The notes under the pieces were generated by a model, which ran no database searches, was not told the DNA's origin, and was given only the letters and a program-made list of their open reading frames with translations. A stretch of DNA of 64,000 bases from JAFEDN01 sp963712715 (lineage in GTDB: Bacteria; Pseudomonadota; Gammaproteobacteria; Coxiellales; Coxiellaceae), in NCBI GenBank assembly GCA_963712715.1, contig CAVQJI010000037.1:1-64000 (forward strand), in the 5' to 3' direction. Of this stretch, positions 18,608-28,643 are shown piece by piece. The first letter of the stretch is position 1. The number at the start of each line of letters is the position of its first letter. Both the position numbers and the translations under genes were made by a program.

Positions 18608-18760
18608 CATAGGCGTCAGTTTAAGGAATTTTAGCTGTCATTGCGAGCGCCAGCGAAGCAATCCAGTACGAGCTTTGTAGAAATTCTGTACTGGATTGCT
18701 TCGCTGGCGCTCGCAATGACGGCGTCTTTTAGGAAAAAAATCCTTAAACTGACGCCTATG
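18608..18760. repeat. Palindromic MITE-like element, copy A, with 11-bp flanking repeat
   Basis: Outer ends are CATAGGCGTCAGTTTAAGGA and its reverse complement. The inner core palindrome (18637-18720) begins GTCATTGCGAGCGCCAGCGA and ends with its complement. The flanks CGCAGCGAGCG (18597-18607) and CGCAGCTAGCG (18761-18771) are direct repeats with one mismatch, consistent with an 11-bp target-site duplication. The element occupies the gap downstream of topA. Confidence 0.85.
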
Positions 18761-18783
18761 CGCAGCTAGCGGGCGGTATTACT

Positions 18784-19242
18784 TCATTTATGCGAGGTCG
18801 CGTTTTTTGAAGGCGGTGCTGTAAATAGATAGAGTATTCCATTCACCCCTTGTGCACCCTGCAGTGTTCCATCAGTCACCAAAAGCTGATCTCGCTTATT
18901 AGGATCATAGGTTACTTGCAAGGTCCATGTACCATAAGTATCGTTGTCCAGATTAAAAATAGCAGGTTTAGAAAAATCACCGCCATCCGTACAAACTCCT
19001 TCCGTTCCTATATTATTATTACCAGGGTCGTAATGTAACATAGCACGTATAAGAACATCAAAAGAGCTTGGTTGTTCCACATTCCAAATATCAAGGTCAT
19101 TCATAGTAATACGCCCGCTGCTAGAGGATAAGGTCCCCTTCCAATGTGTACCCATTAAAGTTTGACATGTGTTAGCATTTACAAGAGGTGAAAACAAAAA
19201 AACCGATAACGCTATAGCCAATTTCTTTTTTACTTTATTCAT
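18784..19242 (-). CDS. Small secreted protein, paralogue of the 62956 gene
   Basis: 152 residues starting with a Sec signal peptide (MNKVKKKLAIALSVFLFSPL, cleavage probably after VNA). The mature part begins CQTLMGTHWKGTL, which is nearly repeated in the protein encoded at 62956-63438 (CKNLLGTHWKGTL), so the two form a small paralogous family. Start at 19242, preceded by GAGG; an upstream ATG at 19269 would spoil the signal peptide. The two cysteines of the mature region may form a disulfide, which fits with the DsbA-like protein encoded nearby. The C-terminus is Ser/Pro/Lys-rich. Function unknown. Confidence 0.75.
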   Translation of the reverse strand: MNKVKKKLAIALSVFLFSPLVNANTCQTLMGTHWKGTLSSSSGRITMNDLDIWNVEQPSSFDVLIRAMLHYDPGNNNIGTEGVCTDGGDFSKPAIFNLDNDTYGTWTLQVTYDPNKRDQLLVTDGTLQGAQGVNGILYLFTAPPSKNATSHK

Positions 19243-19308
19243 AAAAACCTCATTATTTATATCAATCATCCTCGCTGATTATAGATAATTACCTGCTCGA
19301 TGACAAGA

Positions 19309-21411
19309 TTAATGTGATAAATGAGCAATATCAGCCACTTGGGTTAATAAATGATGCAGGCGGTTGAGGAGGGCGAGGCGATTGGCGCGTTTGGCGGGGT
19401 CTTCGGTCATGACCATGACTTTATCGAAAAAAGCGTCGATGGGGATTTTTAAATGAGATAGCTGGCTGAGGGCGCGGCCGTATTGCATCTGCGAAACGGT
19501 TTCTGCGACGGTTTCTGTTTGCGCGGCTAATGCTTTAGCCAGTTCGCGCTCCTCGTCGTATTCAAATAAAGATTCATTCAGGGTGGTAGAATCAAATCCA
19601 GCAGCCTGTTTTTTTAAAATATTACTGACACGTTTGTTGGCGGCGGCTAATGCAGCGGCCGCAGGCAGTTTCTGGAATTCGCGTACAGCGTCTAGGCGCA
19701 ACATAAAATCTAAAGGTTTGGTGATTTTTAAAGCTAAGACCGATTCGAATTGTTCAGTGGTGAGAGGCTGGGGCCCCGAATACAATTCCGTCAAAATAGA
19801 TTTCAGCCGAACCATCGTAAAATCGAATACCTGCCGGACAACCGTCGGATTGGGTAAGTGAATGGCGTATGCCTGATGGGCGTTCTGCAGCAATTCCATT
19901 AAATCGAGTTCCAACAATTCTTTTTGAGTGAGCGGGCATTTATCTTTGGCGATCAGCATTTGTAAAATGCCATTGGCGGCGCGGCGTAATGCAAAAGGGT
20001 CCTTGTCTCCAGTGGGGGCCTGATTGATGCCAAAAATGCCGATCAGAGTGTCCAGTTTATCCGCGAGGGCGACCGCGAAACCTTCTTTATTACTGGGGAT
20101 GGCGTCGCGAAAATGCCCCGGTAAATAATGTTCTTTAATGGCCACTGCGCAGGCTTCACTTAAACCGTCATTGCGTGCGTAATAATATCCCATGATCCCT
20201 TGCAGGGTGGGAAATTCGCCGACCATTTCGCTGAGTAGATCGCACTTGGATAACTGCGCCGCCTGCTTTGTAACAGAAGCGTCGCCGTTAATACGCTGGG
20301 CGATAAAGGCGGCTGTTTTCACCATCCTTTCAGTTTTGTGCGCCAGACTGCCCAGTTGTTTTTGAAAGGTAACGTGCTCTAAATGGGGCAGGCGACTTTC
20401 CAGGCTGTTTTCCAGATCGTTTTTAAAGAAAAATGCCGCGTCCGTAAGGCGCGCGTTGAGGACGCGTTCGTTACCGTGCACGATTAATTCCGGATCTTTA
20501 CTGGCGATATTGCTGATTAATACAAAAGCCGGTTGCAGACGTCCCTGCGAATTCAGCACCGGAAAATATTTCTGGTTAATTTTCATGGAAGTAATCAGTG
20601 CTTCCTGCGGGACTTTTAAAAACTCGGGATTAAAATGACCCACCAGGGCGACTGGCCACTCCACCAGCGAAGTCACCTCTTTCAATAAATCCAGGTCAAG
20701 CTCCACGGTGTGGCCGGCGGGTGTGACCTCTGTAATGGCCTGCTTAATTTTTTCTAAACGTTCATTAAAGTCAGCGATGACCTGGCCCGGCTCGCGCAAA
20801 AGCTGCGCATAATCTTTAGGGGCAGGAACGGTCAATGGTTCGGGATGGTGAAAGCGATGACCGAAGGTTTGATTGCCGGAGGACACACCAAACAGGGTGA
20901 CTGGTATCATCTCTGCACCAAACATTAATAAGATCCAATGGACTGGCCGGGCAAAACTTTCGGAATGCGTTCCCCAGCGCATCGGTCTTACCATCGACAT
21001 TTGGCTAATGGCCTGTTGCACGAGGCTGGGCAGAAGGCTGGTAGTTTTTTGGCCGGGTTTTTCTCCTTTGTAATAAAGACGCTGGTCTTTTTCACTCAGG
21101 GCTTCTATGGGAACTCCGCAGGATTTGGCGAAGCCCGTCGCCGCGGAAGTTGGGCGTCTTTGGGCGTCAAAGGCCTGACTGATCGCCGGACCCTGACGTT
21201 CAATGACTTGCGGCGCCTGTTCTGTATCAACACCGGGGATATAAACCGCGATTCGGCGCGGCGTTGCAAAAATCTGTGCTTTGCCACTGTTGAGTTGGTG
21301 CTGATTCAAGATTCCCATTAACCGGGAATGTAATTCCAGCGACAGGGCTTTTACCGCCTGCGTGGGCAATTCCTCGCAACCAATTTCTAATAATAAATCC
21401 TGTTTATGCAT
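19309..21411 (-). CDS. glyS: Glycyl-tRNA synthetase beta subunit
   Basis: The 700-residue beta subunit of the bacterial alpha2beta2 glycyl-tRNA synthetase, contributing tRNA binding and an HD-like domain. The N-terminus LLLEIGCEELPTQAV, the central MRWGTHSESFARPVHWILLM and the segment PFALRRAANGILQML are typical. Length matches the family. It overlaps glyQ by 8 bases and is translated from the same mRNA. Confidence 0.96.
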   Translation of the reverse strand: MHKQDLLLEIGCEELPTQAVKALSLELHSRLMGILNQHQLNSGKAQIFATPRRIAVYIPGVDTEQAPQVIERQGPAISQAFDAQRRPTSAATGFAKSCGVPIEALSEKDQRLYYKGEKPGQKTTSLLPSLVQQAISQMSMVRPMRWGTHSESFARPVHWILLMFGAEMIPVTLFGVSSGNQTFGHRFHHPEPLTVPAPKDYAQLLREPGQVIADFNERLEKIKQAITEVTPAGHTVELDLDLLKEVTSLVEWPVALVGHFNPEFLKVPQEALITSMKINQKYFPVLNSQGRLQPAFVLISNIASKDPELIVHGNERVLNARLTDAAFFFKNDLENSLESRLPHLEHVTFQKQLGSLAHKTERMVKTAAFIAQRINGDASVTKQAAQLSKCDLLSEMVGEFPTLQGIMGYYYARNDGLSEACAVAIKEHYLPGHFRDAIPSNKEGFAVALADKLDTLIGIFGINQAPTGDKDPFALRRAANGILQMLIAKDKCPLTQKELLELDLMELLQNAHQAYAIHLPNPTVVRQVFDFTMVRLKSILTELYSGPQPLTTEQFESVLALKITKPLDFMLRLDAVREFQKLPAAAALAAANKRVSNILKKQAAGFDSTTLNESLFEYDEERELAKALAAQTETVAETVSQMQYGRALSQLSHLKIPIDAFFDKVMVMTEDPAKRANRLALLNRLHHLLTQVADIAHLSH

Positions 21412-22309
21412 GCGGCGCTCGCGCTAATAAGGGAAAGCCCATGCGTTCCCGGGCTTCATAATAAGCTTGCGCCACAGCCTGGGCCAGCCTGCGGATGCGC
21501 AGCATATAACGTTGCCGCTCGGTCACAGCGATGGCATGGCGGGCATCCAGCAGGTTAAAAGTGTGCGAAGCTTTGAGCACCATCTCATAAGCGGCCAGTG
21601 GTATTTGTTCGGTAATTAATCGCGCGGCTTCCTGTTCGTAGATATCAAATTGCCTGAAGAGAACTTCCACGTTAGCGAGTTTAAAATTATAGGCGGACAT
21701 TTCCACTTCGTTTTGGTGAAACACATCCCCATAGGTGACAACGCCAAAAGCATTGTCGGTCCAGATTAAATCAAACAGATTATCAACGCCCTGCAAATAC
21801 ATGGCCAGACGTTCCAGTCCGTAAGTGAGTTCGCCGCCGACGGGATGGCAATCCAGTCCACCGACTTGTTGAAAATAAGTAAACTGACTGATTTCCATGC
21901 CGTCCTGCCAAACTTCCCAGCCTAATCCCCATGCCCCTAAAGTCGGCGATTCCCAGTTATCCTCGACAAAACGGATATCGTGTTCCAGGGTATCCACACC
22001 TAAATGTTGTAAGGACTGCAAATATAATTCCTGAATATTATCCGGGGAAGGCTTCAGCATCACCTGCAATTGATAATAATGTTGTACGCGGTTGGGATTG
22101 TCGCCGTAGCGCCCGTCGGCGGGCCGTCTTGAGGGCTGGACAAACATGGCTCGCCACGGTTCTGGGCCAATGGCGCGTAAAAAGGTGCCGGGATGAAATG
22201 TGCCGGCGCCTACTTCCATATCGAACGGTTGCAAAATGACACAACCCTGTGCGGCCCAATACTGTTGCAGCCGCAGGATCATGTCCTGAAAACTAATTTT
22301 TGCCGTCAT
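21404..22309 (-). CDS. glyQ: Glycyl-tRNA synthetase alpha subunit
   Basis: The catalytic class II subunit, 301 residues. Conserved features include the N-terminal FQDMILRLQQYWAAQGCVIL, GAGTFHPGTFLRAIGPEPW (motif 2 region) and VGGELTYGLERLAMYLQGVD (motif 3 region). The ATG overlaps the stop of the upstream com1-like gene by 4 bases (ATGA) and the gene overlaps glyS downstream, so com1-glyQ-glyS forms a translationally coupled operon. Confidence 0.96.
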   Translation of the reverse strand: MTAKISFQDMILRLQQYWAAQGCVILQPFDMEVGAGTFHPGTFLRAIGPEPWRAMFVQPSRRPADGRYGDNPNRVQHYYQLQVMLKPSPDNIQELYLQSLQHLGVDTLEHDIRFVEDNWESPTLGAWGLGWEVWQDGMEISQFTYFQQVGGLDCHPVGGELTYGLERLAMYLQGVDNLFDLIWTDNAFGVVTYGDVFHQNEVEMSAYNFKLANVEVLFRQFDIYEQEAARLITEQIPLAAYEMVLKASHTFNLLDARHAIAVTERQRYMLRIRRLAQAVAQAYYEARERMGFPLLARAPHA

Positions 22310-23094
22310 TGTTTTTTGGCGATATTATCCACGGATTGTTGGAAGAGTTGTTCAGGTGCGGCGCCGGGGATGAAATCAAATTCCGTCATCGCCTTGTTGC
22401 TGAGAACAAAGCTGGGAGTGCCAGCCAGATTGAGTGCTTTGGCTAAATCATAAGTGTCGGAAATTTCCTGCTTGACGGCGGGGTCAGTCATATCTTTTTT
22501 CAGTTGTTCGACGTTTAAACCCACTGATTTTGCAATTTCCTGGATTTTGCTGGCGTTCAGGGCCCCGGAGTGTTTCATGAGAGCGTTGTGAAATTCCAGA
22601 TATTTATTTTGTTTGTTGGCGGCTAAAGCCATTTGCGCGGCGTAATTGGAAGCATCGCCGAAGATGGGGAATTCTTTATAAATAATTTTGACCTTATTAT
22701 TGCCCGACAACACTTTGTCAATGACCGGCTGCATTTCCTTGCAATGGCTGCATTGATAGTCAAAAAATTCTACCAAAAGAACGTTACCGTCGGCATTACC
22801 TGCGGTCGGAGAGTTGGGGTCGTTGAACAGTTTTGGTTTATTAGCGGTGATACCCTGCATGGCCTGCGATTTTGATTTGGCCATTTCTTTAGCCTGAAGC
22901 GCCTGTGACGCCTCAATCAGCACTTCCGGATTGTTAACCAGATAATCGTGAACGATTTTTTGTATTTCCTGTTGCTGTGACGAGGAAAAAGATTCGTTAC
23001 TCTTATTGCTGCTACCGAAACTAAAGCCGTAAGCCGATGTTATTAAAGCAACGCTGGTGGTTAGGGCAATCAAAATCCCTGGAATTTTTTTCAT
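22306..23094 (-). CDS. com1: Com1-like DsbA-family periplasmic thiol protein
   Basis: 262 residues with a signal peptide (first ~24 residues) and a DsbA-type thioredoxin fold. The redox motif is CSHC in EFFDYQCSHCKEMQPVID, and the cis-proline loop is GTPSFV. An N-terminal helical dimerisation-like region contains the segment VHDYLVNNPEVLIEASQALQ. From memory, sequence and domain plan match the Coxiella burnetii 27-kDa outer-membrane protein Com1. It probably catalyses disulfide formation or isomerisation in the periplasm. It overlaps the start of glyQ by 4 bases. This gene is the best taxonomic marker in the window. Confidence 0.9.
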   Translation of the reverse strand: MKKIPGILIALTTSVALITSAYGFSFGSSNKSNESFSSSQQQEIQKIVHDYLVNNPEVLIEASQALQAKEMAKSKSQAMQGITANKPKLFNDPNSPTAGNADGNVLLVEFFDYQCSHCKEMQPVIDKVLSGNNKVKIIYKEFPIFGDASNYAAQMALAANKQNKYLEFHNALMKHSGALNASKIQEIAKSVGLNVEQLKKDMTDPAVKQEISDTYDLAKALNLAGTPSFVLSNKAMTEFDFIPGAAPEQLFQQSVDNIAKKQ

Positions 23095-23140
23095 AGACTA
23101 CTCTCCTGATGGGTTCCCAGTCAGCATGCCATATTGGCGG

Positions 23141-23998
23141 TTAGTTGGCAATCACCTCACGCACTTTGAGCATGGCATTTTTTTCCAGCTGGCGGATTCT
23201 TTCGGCGGAAACATTGTATTGCGCCGCCAGATCCTGCAGCGTGCTTTTTTTGTCGCTAAGCCAGCGTTGCATGAGAATGTCGCGGCTTCGCGTATCGAGC
23301 TGATCCAAAGCCTGATGGAGGGAATCGTGACGCCGGTCTTCCCAGTTATGCTTTTCTAAAAGACATATTGGACTGTAGTTGAAGTCCTGAATGTAATGTT
23401 CAGGTGCTGTTTTATAATGAGAGGATTCTTCGTCACTGTCGACGCCTTCGAAAGACTCGTCGTAGTTACTCAGACGTTCTTCCATTTGCCGGACGTCTTT
23501 GGCGCTGACGCTCAATTCAGCTGCGACGGTTTCGACTTCAGAATTACTGAGCCAGGCCCGGTTTTTCGCGAGTTTACGCAGGTTAAAAAACAGTTTACGC
23601 TGGGCTTTGGTGGTGGCGACCTTGACAATGCGCCAGTTTTTTAGAACAAATTCATGAATTTCGGCTCGAATCCAGTGTACCGCAAATGATACCAGACGAA
23701 CGCCGATGTCGGGGTTGAAGCGTTTAACGGCCTTCATTAAGCCGATATTGCCTTCCTGGATGAGGTCGGCCTGGGCGAGTCCGTAGCCGTCGTACCCGCG
23801 AGCAATGCGTACAACGAGTCGCAGATGACTTAACACCAATTTTCTGGCTGCCTCTAAGTCATTGTTTTTAATTAGTTTTTTGGCGAGATCCTGCTCTTCC
23901 TCAAGGGAGAGCATGGAAATCTGATTAACCCAATGAATATAACTATTGAGACTGCCAACGGGTAGAAATTGATCCATGCATTGTAATTGTTTACTCAT
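23141..23998 (-). CDS. rpoH: RNA polymerase heat-shock sigma factor (sigma-32)
   Basis: 285 residues from the ATG at 23998. Region 2 is complete (HLRLVVRIARGYDGYGLAQA, then DLIQEGNIGLMKAVKRF and VHWIRAEIHEFVLKNWRIVK), followed by the RpoH-specific box QRKLFFNLRK and a region 4 helix-turn-helix near the C-terminus (AAQYNVSAERIRQLEKNAM). The frame is open to 24070, but the first conserved residues start at 23998. rpoH usually follows ftsX in gammaproteobacteria; here it is separated from ftsEX by about 10 kb. Confidence 0.94.
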   Translation of the reverse strand: MSKQLQCMDQFLPVGSLNSYIHWVNQISMLSLEEEQDLAKKLIKNNDLEAARKLVLSHLRLVVRIARGYDGYGLAQADLIQEGNIGLMKAVKRFNPDIGVRLVSFAVHWIRAEIHEFVLKNWRIVKVATTKAQRKLFFNLRKLAKNRAWLSNSEVETVAAELSVSAKDVRQMEERLSNYDESFEGVDSDEESSHYKTAPEHYIQDFNYSPICLLEKHNWEDRRHDSLHQALDQLDTRSRDILMQRWLSDKKSTLQDLAAQYNVSAERIRQLEKNAMLKVREVIAN

Positions 23999-24070
23999 AA
24001 TATTTCTCGTAAGTTTTACTTGAGGATATCTTAACATTTCTTTAAAAAAACTGCTAGAGGCTTCATGCAC

Positions 24071-24099
24071 TTGACATGATTTTTATAGAACAATATACT
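24071..24099 (+). promoter_or_regulatory. Sigma-70 promoter of the F-box/ankyrin gene
   Basis: A perfect TTGACA at 24071-24076, a 17-base spacer and TATACT at 24094-24099. A transcript from here would have a leader of about 36 bases, with AAGGA before the ATG at 24142. This is the cleanest consensus promoter I found in the window, in front of an effector-like gene. Confidence 0.8.
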
Positions 24100-24141
24100 T
24101 GAAAAAATACAAGCTCATAACTAAAATTAAGGAACCTGTTA

Positions 24142-27100
24142 ATGCGTAAAAGAAAAAGAGACGAGGGGTTGACCTCACAACAAATAGGTAGAACGGGTGA
24201 AAAAAATTATTTAAGCCGCAAATTGCCCGCTGATCTTTGGGTCCATTTGGTAGAATTTTTAAACTTTCGTGATCTGGCTTCTTTTTCCTCTCTGAAGAAA
24301 GAATTTTTTCTGATTGCTTTGCAAGCCATGACCAATATCTATAAGGAAAGATTTATTTATTTCCCTTTTTCCTACTCTCCGCTGGAAACGAAACTTTCTC
24401 AATTCTCCGGGTATATGAGTCAACTAAAAGTTCTTAATAACATAAGAAAACTTTATGATAGTCAGTATCACACTTTATTTGATCCTGCTTATATCGAATT
24501 GTTTCAGGCGGTTAAAGCAAAAGATACTGAAAGAGCCAAAAAATTTATCGAGTCTCAACTCCGGATTAACAAAAACAAGGTCATCGATCGGGTTTTTTAT
24601 CAAAAGGATTCCCATGGTGAGACTGTGATCACTTTAGCCTCTCGCTATGGGTTACAGAATTTTCTGGATTTTTGTTTCCAGCGTCTTATTCTGGAATCAC
24701 CTCAATCAGATCGAAATAAAGAAGGTTTTGAGGTTACGGGTCATTACTCTGAGGTTCTCTCTGAATTGAATTCGTATACGACCCAACTTGAAGTGAACCA
24801 GGATATTCTCAACGAAGCCATGTTCACGTATACCTGTGCTCATCTTTGTAATAGAAATGACGTTTGTCAAACCATGGCTGCTACGCCAGTATGGCAAAAT
24901 GCCTGGGACGTGGAGGAAAAAGTTAATTTGTTACGTTTTGCCATTCTGCTGAGTAATGTCAGCTTAACGGGAAGAACACTGGATGAAATAAAAGAAGCAA
25001 ACGGTGATGAACTGGAATTTCGCTTTCGTAATCCTTATTATTATTATGATGAAAAATCTCTTTATACCATTCGCGCATATAATGATTTTTCTATTAAAGA
25101 TTTTGTTCTAATGGGTAAGAATGAAGCAATTATTAATAAATTCTTATCTTTTTATCAGACGCAGGAATGGAGTTTTGAAGACAACGAAATGGTTTATTTC
25201 ATTATAGCACGCAGAGACTTATATCAATTGAGTCGCTACTGCGAAGAGCATAGCGAAGATGAGGAATTATTTTTAAATTCTTCTAATATTGCCAATAAAC
25301 ATCTCAACGTTCATTCTGTTCATCGGCTGCTCCCCATCGGTTTTGCTATCACTCTGAACTGGCTTGAAGGTGTCCAACTCATGATTGAAAGCAAAATTCC
25401 TTTCATAAAGGAAAAGGGCGATACCTTCGATGATGACGCCATCATTATCCATCCTTTAAGTTTAGCAGTGGAATTGGGTCGTGTGGAAATTATTAAATAT
25501 CTTCTTTCCAGACGAATAAACCCCAATGGGTTTGATAATCCTGAAACGGATGCTTTACCTCCTATTTTTTATGCGGTTAAACAAAACAGTTTGCCTTTAG
25601 TGAAACTATTGGTCGAGCATAAAGCTTCGCTCGAAACTGAAAATAGGCAAATCAAGGATAGCCATCGTTATCCTCTGATCGGCGCCGTACTGGAAGAAAA
25701 TGAAGGAATAAAACAATATATCCTGCAGCAATTGGGCGTCACGAAAGCACAGGAACAACTCAAGGTAGCGTTATCCTTTTTTGATTTAAATCCCAACAAA
25801 CAAAGATTTCTAATCGAAAAATTTTATCAACAATTACAAACTCCACAACCTATTTCCGAACAGAAAGTACCGCGAGAAAAACATTCCGGAGAAAATTGTC
25901 TGACCAAAAACGAGAGGGCCCCATTTCTTGGACTTCCTCGAGCCTTATGGATTTTCACAGGAACATTTTTGGCAGACAAAGATCTTCTGCGTTTTTTACA
26001 AACTAACCAGGTACTCGCATACAATATTTTGCAATTAATGAGAGATGTTTACTACTACGAATTTTCTTTACCGTTTTCTATCCATCATCAGATGGATGTG
26101 GGCAAAAGGCTTTACAAACTATACGCTTCTATCCATCCACGTTATTACACCTTATTTGATTGTGATTATATCCAATTATTCAGGTGGGTTCTGAAAGACG
26201 AAACCTTGCGAAAATTAGAGCTTTTATAACGTTAAACCGGAACGACCCCTACTTAATGGATAAAGTTTTCTTTCAAAAAGACGGTTATGGCGATACAGTG
26301 GTCACTCTGGCCGGAAAATTACAATTCCAATCCTGTCTGGATTATTTGTTTAATACTCTTGTAAGAAATGACCAAAAGTCTCAACGGGAAGGCTTGATCA
26401 GACCGGGAAATTATCAGGCCACATTATCTCAACTGGAAATGGAAATGTCTAATGAGGCGCTCTGGCTATTTGCCTGTGCTTTTGTTTGTCGGCAACAATC
26501 CGTTTGTGAGCAGATATGGGATAAGGCAGGCTGGAATATAAACTGGAGTTCGCCCCATATGCAGCCCTTGTCATTGATGGCGGCGATGTTAAGTTCCGTG
26601 AGTTTATACGATTTTATTTTAAATCGATTTAAAGAGACCGGAATGGCGGAGATTTGGTGTTCAAAAGAATATATGTCATATGAACTTTATGTGAATCGGT
26701 ACTCTATTGATATCTGTACTATAGATATGATTGCCATCAGTAAAAATGACGAGCTGATTAAAAAACTGGATTCAGTAAAATTCAGCCACCTCCGTCTGAT
26801 AGAAGAGTTAATCTTTTCTTCGATACAAAAGAAGGACCTAAAAACGTTAGAAAGAATTTGCAAACAAAAAAATAAAGAGTTATTTAAAACTTGCTCAGCT
26901 TTTCCTAATACCTATTTTCGTATTCAATCAAAACACCTGTTGAATCCATTAGGTATGGCTATCGCCCAAAATTGGCCGGCTGGTATTCAATGTATCCTGA
27001 AAAATGGCTGCTTTTCTCTTCAAAAAGAAACAAAACCTCCACATGATTCTATTATTGACTCTTTAAGTATCGCAGTTGATTTGGGTCATTATCCAATCGC

Positions 27101-27482
27101 TGAATACTTACTCTCCCAGGGAGCCAAACCCAATGGCTTCGAAAATCGGGAAGACAAAAACTCAGCGCCTATTTTTTACGCGATAAAAAATAACAACCTG
27201 CCAATGGTTCAGCTGCTCATTCAAAATAAAGCCAGTCTGACCTATAATTTTCCTTTGATCCATGCGATTTTGTTAAGGAGGATCCAAATTGCAAGTTATT
27301 TGATTAAGACCATTGGATTATCTGCAGCGTTGGGACAGGTTCAAATAGCCCGTAGCTCTAATCTTGGCTCTCCTCAAAATCAAACTTTAATTGAAAACGT
27401 TTATATGAGCATGATCTATCAACAAGCCCGTAGCCTGCAATCCCGTCAATCTTCTCCATCCTCAATCAGCAATTCTCGTTGA
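24142..27482 (+). CDS. Tandem F-box / ankyrin-repeat protein (one frameshift)
   Basis: Two successive modules of about 550 residues share the same plan. Module 1 has an F-box-like motif (LPADLWVHLVEFLNFRDLAS, residues ~28-65), a segment with YHTLFDPAYIELFQAV, then FYQKDSHGETVITLASRYGL and C-terminal ankyrin repeats (HPLSLAVELGRVEIIKYLLS, PPIFYAVKQNSLPLVKLLVE). Module 2 repeats this order from LPRALWIFTGTFLADKDLLR to DSLSIAVDLGHYPIAEYLLS. The first frame ends at 26229; homology continues in the frame open from 26184 to 27482. Adding one A to the run near 26213 (CGAAAATTAGA) joins them into about 1113 residues. F-box plus ankyrin is the design of Legionella AnkB-type effectors that enter host SCF ubiquitin ligases; the same role here is inference. 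The last residues SNSR come from a dispersed repeat. Confidence 0.82.
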
Positions 27483-27497
27483 GCCCCCTCACCCCGA

Positions 27498-27525
27498 CCC
27501 TCTCCCCCGAGTACGGTGGAGAGGG
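27498..27525. repeat. GC-rich hairpin, dispersed repeat / possible terminator
   Basis: CCCTCTCCCCCG and CGGTGGAGAGGG form a stem around GAGTA downstream of the F-box/ankyrin gene. The same sequence type (CCCCCGAGTACGGGGGAGAG) was the insertion target of the element at 33111. No U-run follows, so terminator function is uncertain. Confidence 0.5.
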
Positions 27526-27569
27526 AGGAATAGGGCGTGCAGTCGCCGGGAATTGTATACAAAATGAAC

Positions 27570-27598
27570 TTGTCTGTTATTGGCTAAAATGATATGAT
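27570..27598 (+). promoter_or_regulatory. Candidate promoter of ilvE giving a leaderless transcript
   Basis: TTGTCT at 27570-27575, a 17-base spacer and TATGAT at 27593-27598. The ATG of ilvE lies only 7 bases past the -10 box, at the expected transcription start, and no ribosome-binding site precedes it. Confidence 0.45.
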
Positions 27599-27604
27599 GA
27601 ATGC

Positions 27605-28627
27605 ATGGAAACAAATATTGACTGGAATAATCTCAGTTTTCGGCTAACGCCGGCCAAAACGATGTATGTGGCGAAGACCGGAGCAAAAGGAGAGTGGAGC
27701 AAAGGCGAGTTTGTTCCTTACGGTCCTATCAGCATCTCTCCCGCGGCGGGAGTGCTTAATTATGGGCAGGGAATCCTCGAAGGCCTGAAAGCTTTTCGAA
27801 CTTCCGGTAATAACGTGGTGTTGTTCCGTCCCGAGGAAAATGCGATCCGGTTTGCACGTGGAGCGCAGCGACTCTGTATACCGCCCCTTCCCGCCGCTCA
27901 TTTTGTGGAAGTGATGATCGAAATTGTTCGTCAAAATCTTGATTATGTCCCACCCTCGGGCTTGGGAAGCCTATATTTGAGACCCTGTTTGTGGGGAACC
28001 GGAGAAATTTTGGGAGTGGCGCCGGCTCCGGAATATTGTTTCGCGGTGTACGTTTCTCCAGTGGGCAATTATTTTAAGAGCGGTGAAATAACACCCGTAA
28101 AATTTACCGTTTGCGAGACTTTTCATCGTTCAGCAGCACGGGGAATTGGCGGCATCAAATTTATCGGTAATTATGCCCCCACGCTGTTACACAGTCTGCA
28201 GGCGAAAGAGTTGGGGTTTGCCGGTACCATTTTTCTGGATGCCGTGCATGAAAAATACGTTGAAGAGGCTGGAATGGCAAACTTTTTCTGCGTGAAAGAC
28301 GATAAATTGTTAACCCCACAGTTAAGTGAGTCTATTTTATCCGGCGTCACCCGCTCTTCGGTCATACAATTAGCACGCGAAGTGTTAAATCTGGAAGTCA
28401 TAGAAACGCAATTGCCGATTGAGACGGTATTGCAAGCCGACGAATGTTTTTGTTCGGGCACAGCGGCGGTGATTACGCCGATCGGCTCAATCACTTATAA
28501 AGGCCGGGAGACCGTGTTTAATCATTTCAATTCCGGGCCACGTACTCGTCAAATTCATGATCTACTGGTTAAAATCCAGCAAGGTTTGATTGCGGATTCG
28601 TTTGGATGGCTCGTGAAAGTTAACTAA
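27605..28627 (+). CDS. ilvE: Branched-chain amino-acid aminotransferase
   Basis: A fold-type IV PLP aminotransferase of 340 residues that interconverts Leu, Ile and Val with their 2-oxo acids. Recognisable parts are GQGILEGLKAFR, FRPEENAIRFARGAQRL, the catalytic-lysine segment GIGGIKFIGNYAPTLLH and EEAGMANFFCVKDDKL. The length and the long form of the N-terminal domain place it with the BCAT II (eukaryote-like) subgroup. The start is the only reasonable ATG and lacks a Shine-Dalgarno sequence. A hypothetical gene follows after 16 bases and may be in the same transcript. Confidence 0.9.
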   Translation: METNIDWNNLSFRLTPAKTMYVAKTGAKGEWSKGEFVPYGPISISPAAGVLNYGQGILEGLKAFRTSGNNVVLFRPEENAIRFARGAQRLCIPPLPAAHFVEVMIEIVRQNLDYVPPSGLGSLYLRPCLWGTGEILGVAPAPEYCFAVYVSPVGNYFKSGEITPVKFTVCETFHRSAARGIGGIKFIGNYAPTLLHSLQAKELGFAGTIFLDAVHEKYVEEAGMANFFCVKDDKLLTPQLSESILSGVTRSSVIQLAREVLNLEVIETQLPIETVLQADECFCSGTAAVITPIGSITYKGRETVFNHFNSGPRTRQIHDLLVKIQQGLIADSFGWLVKVN

Positions 28628-28643
28628 TGCTGGATTAAAAATA

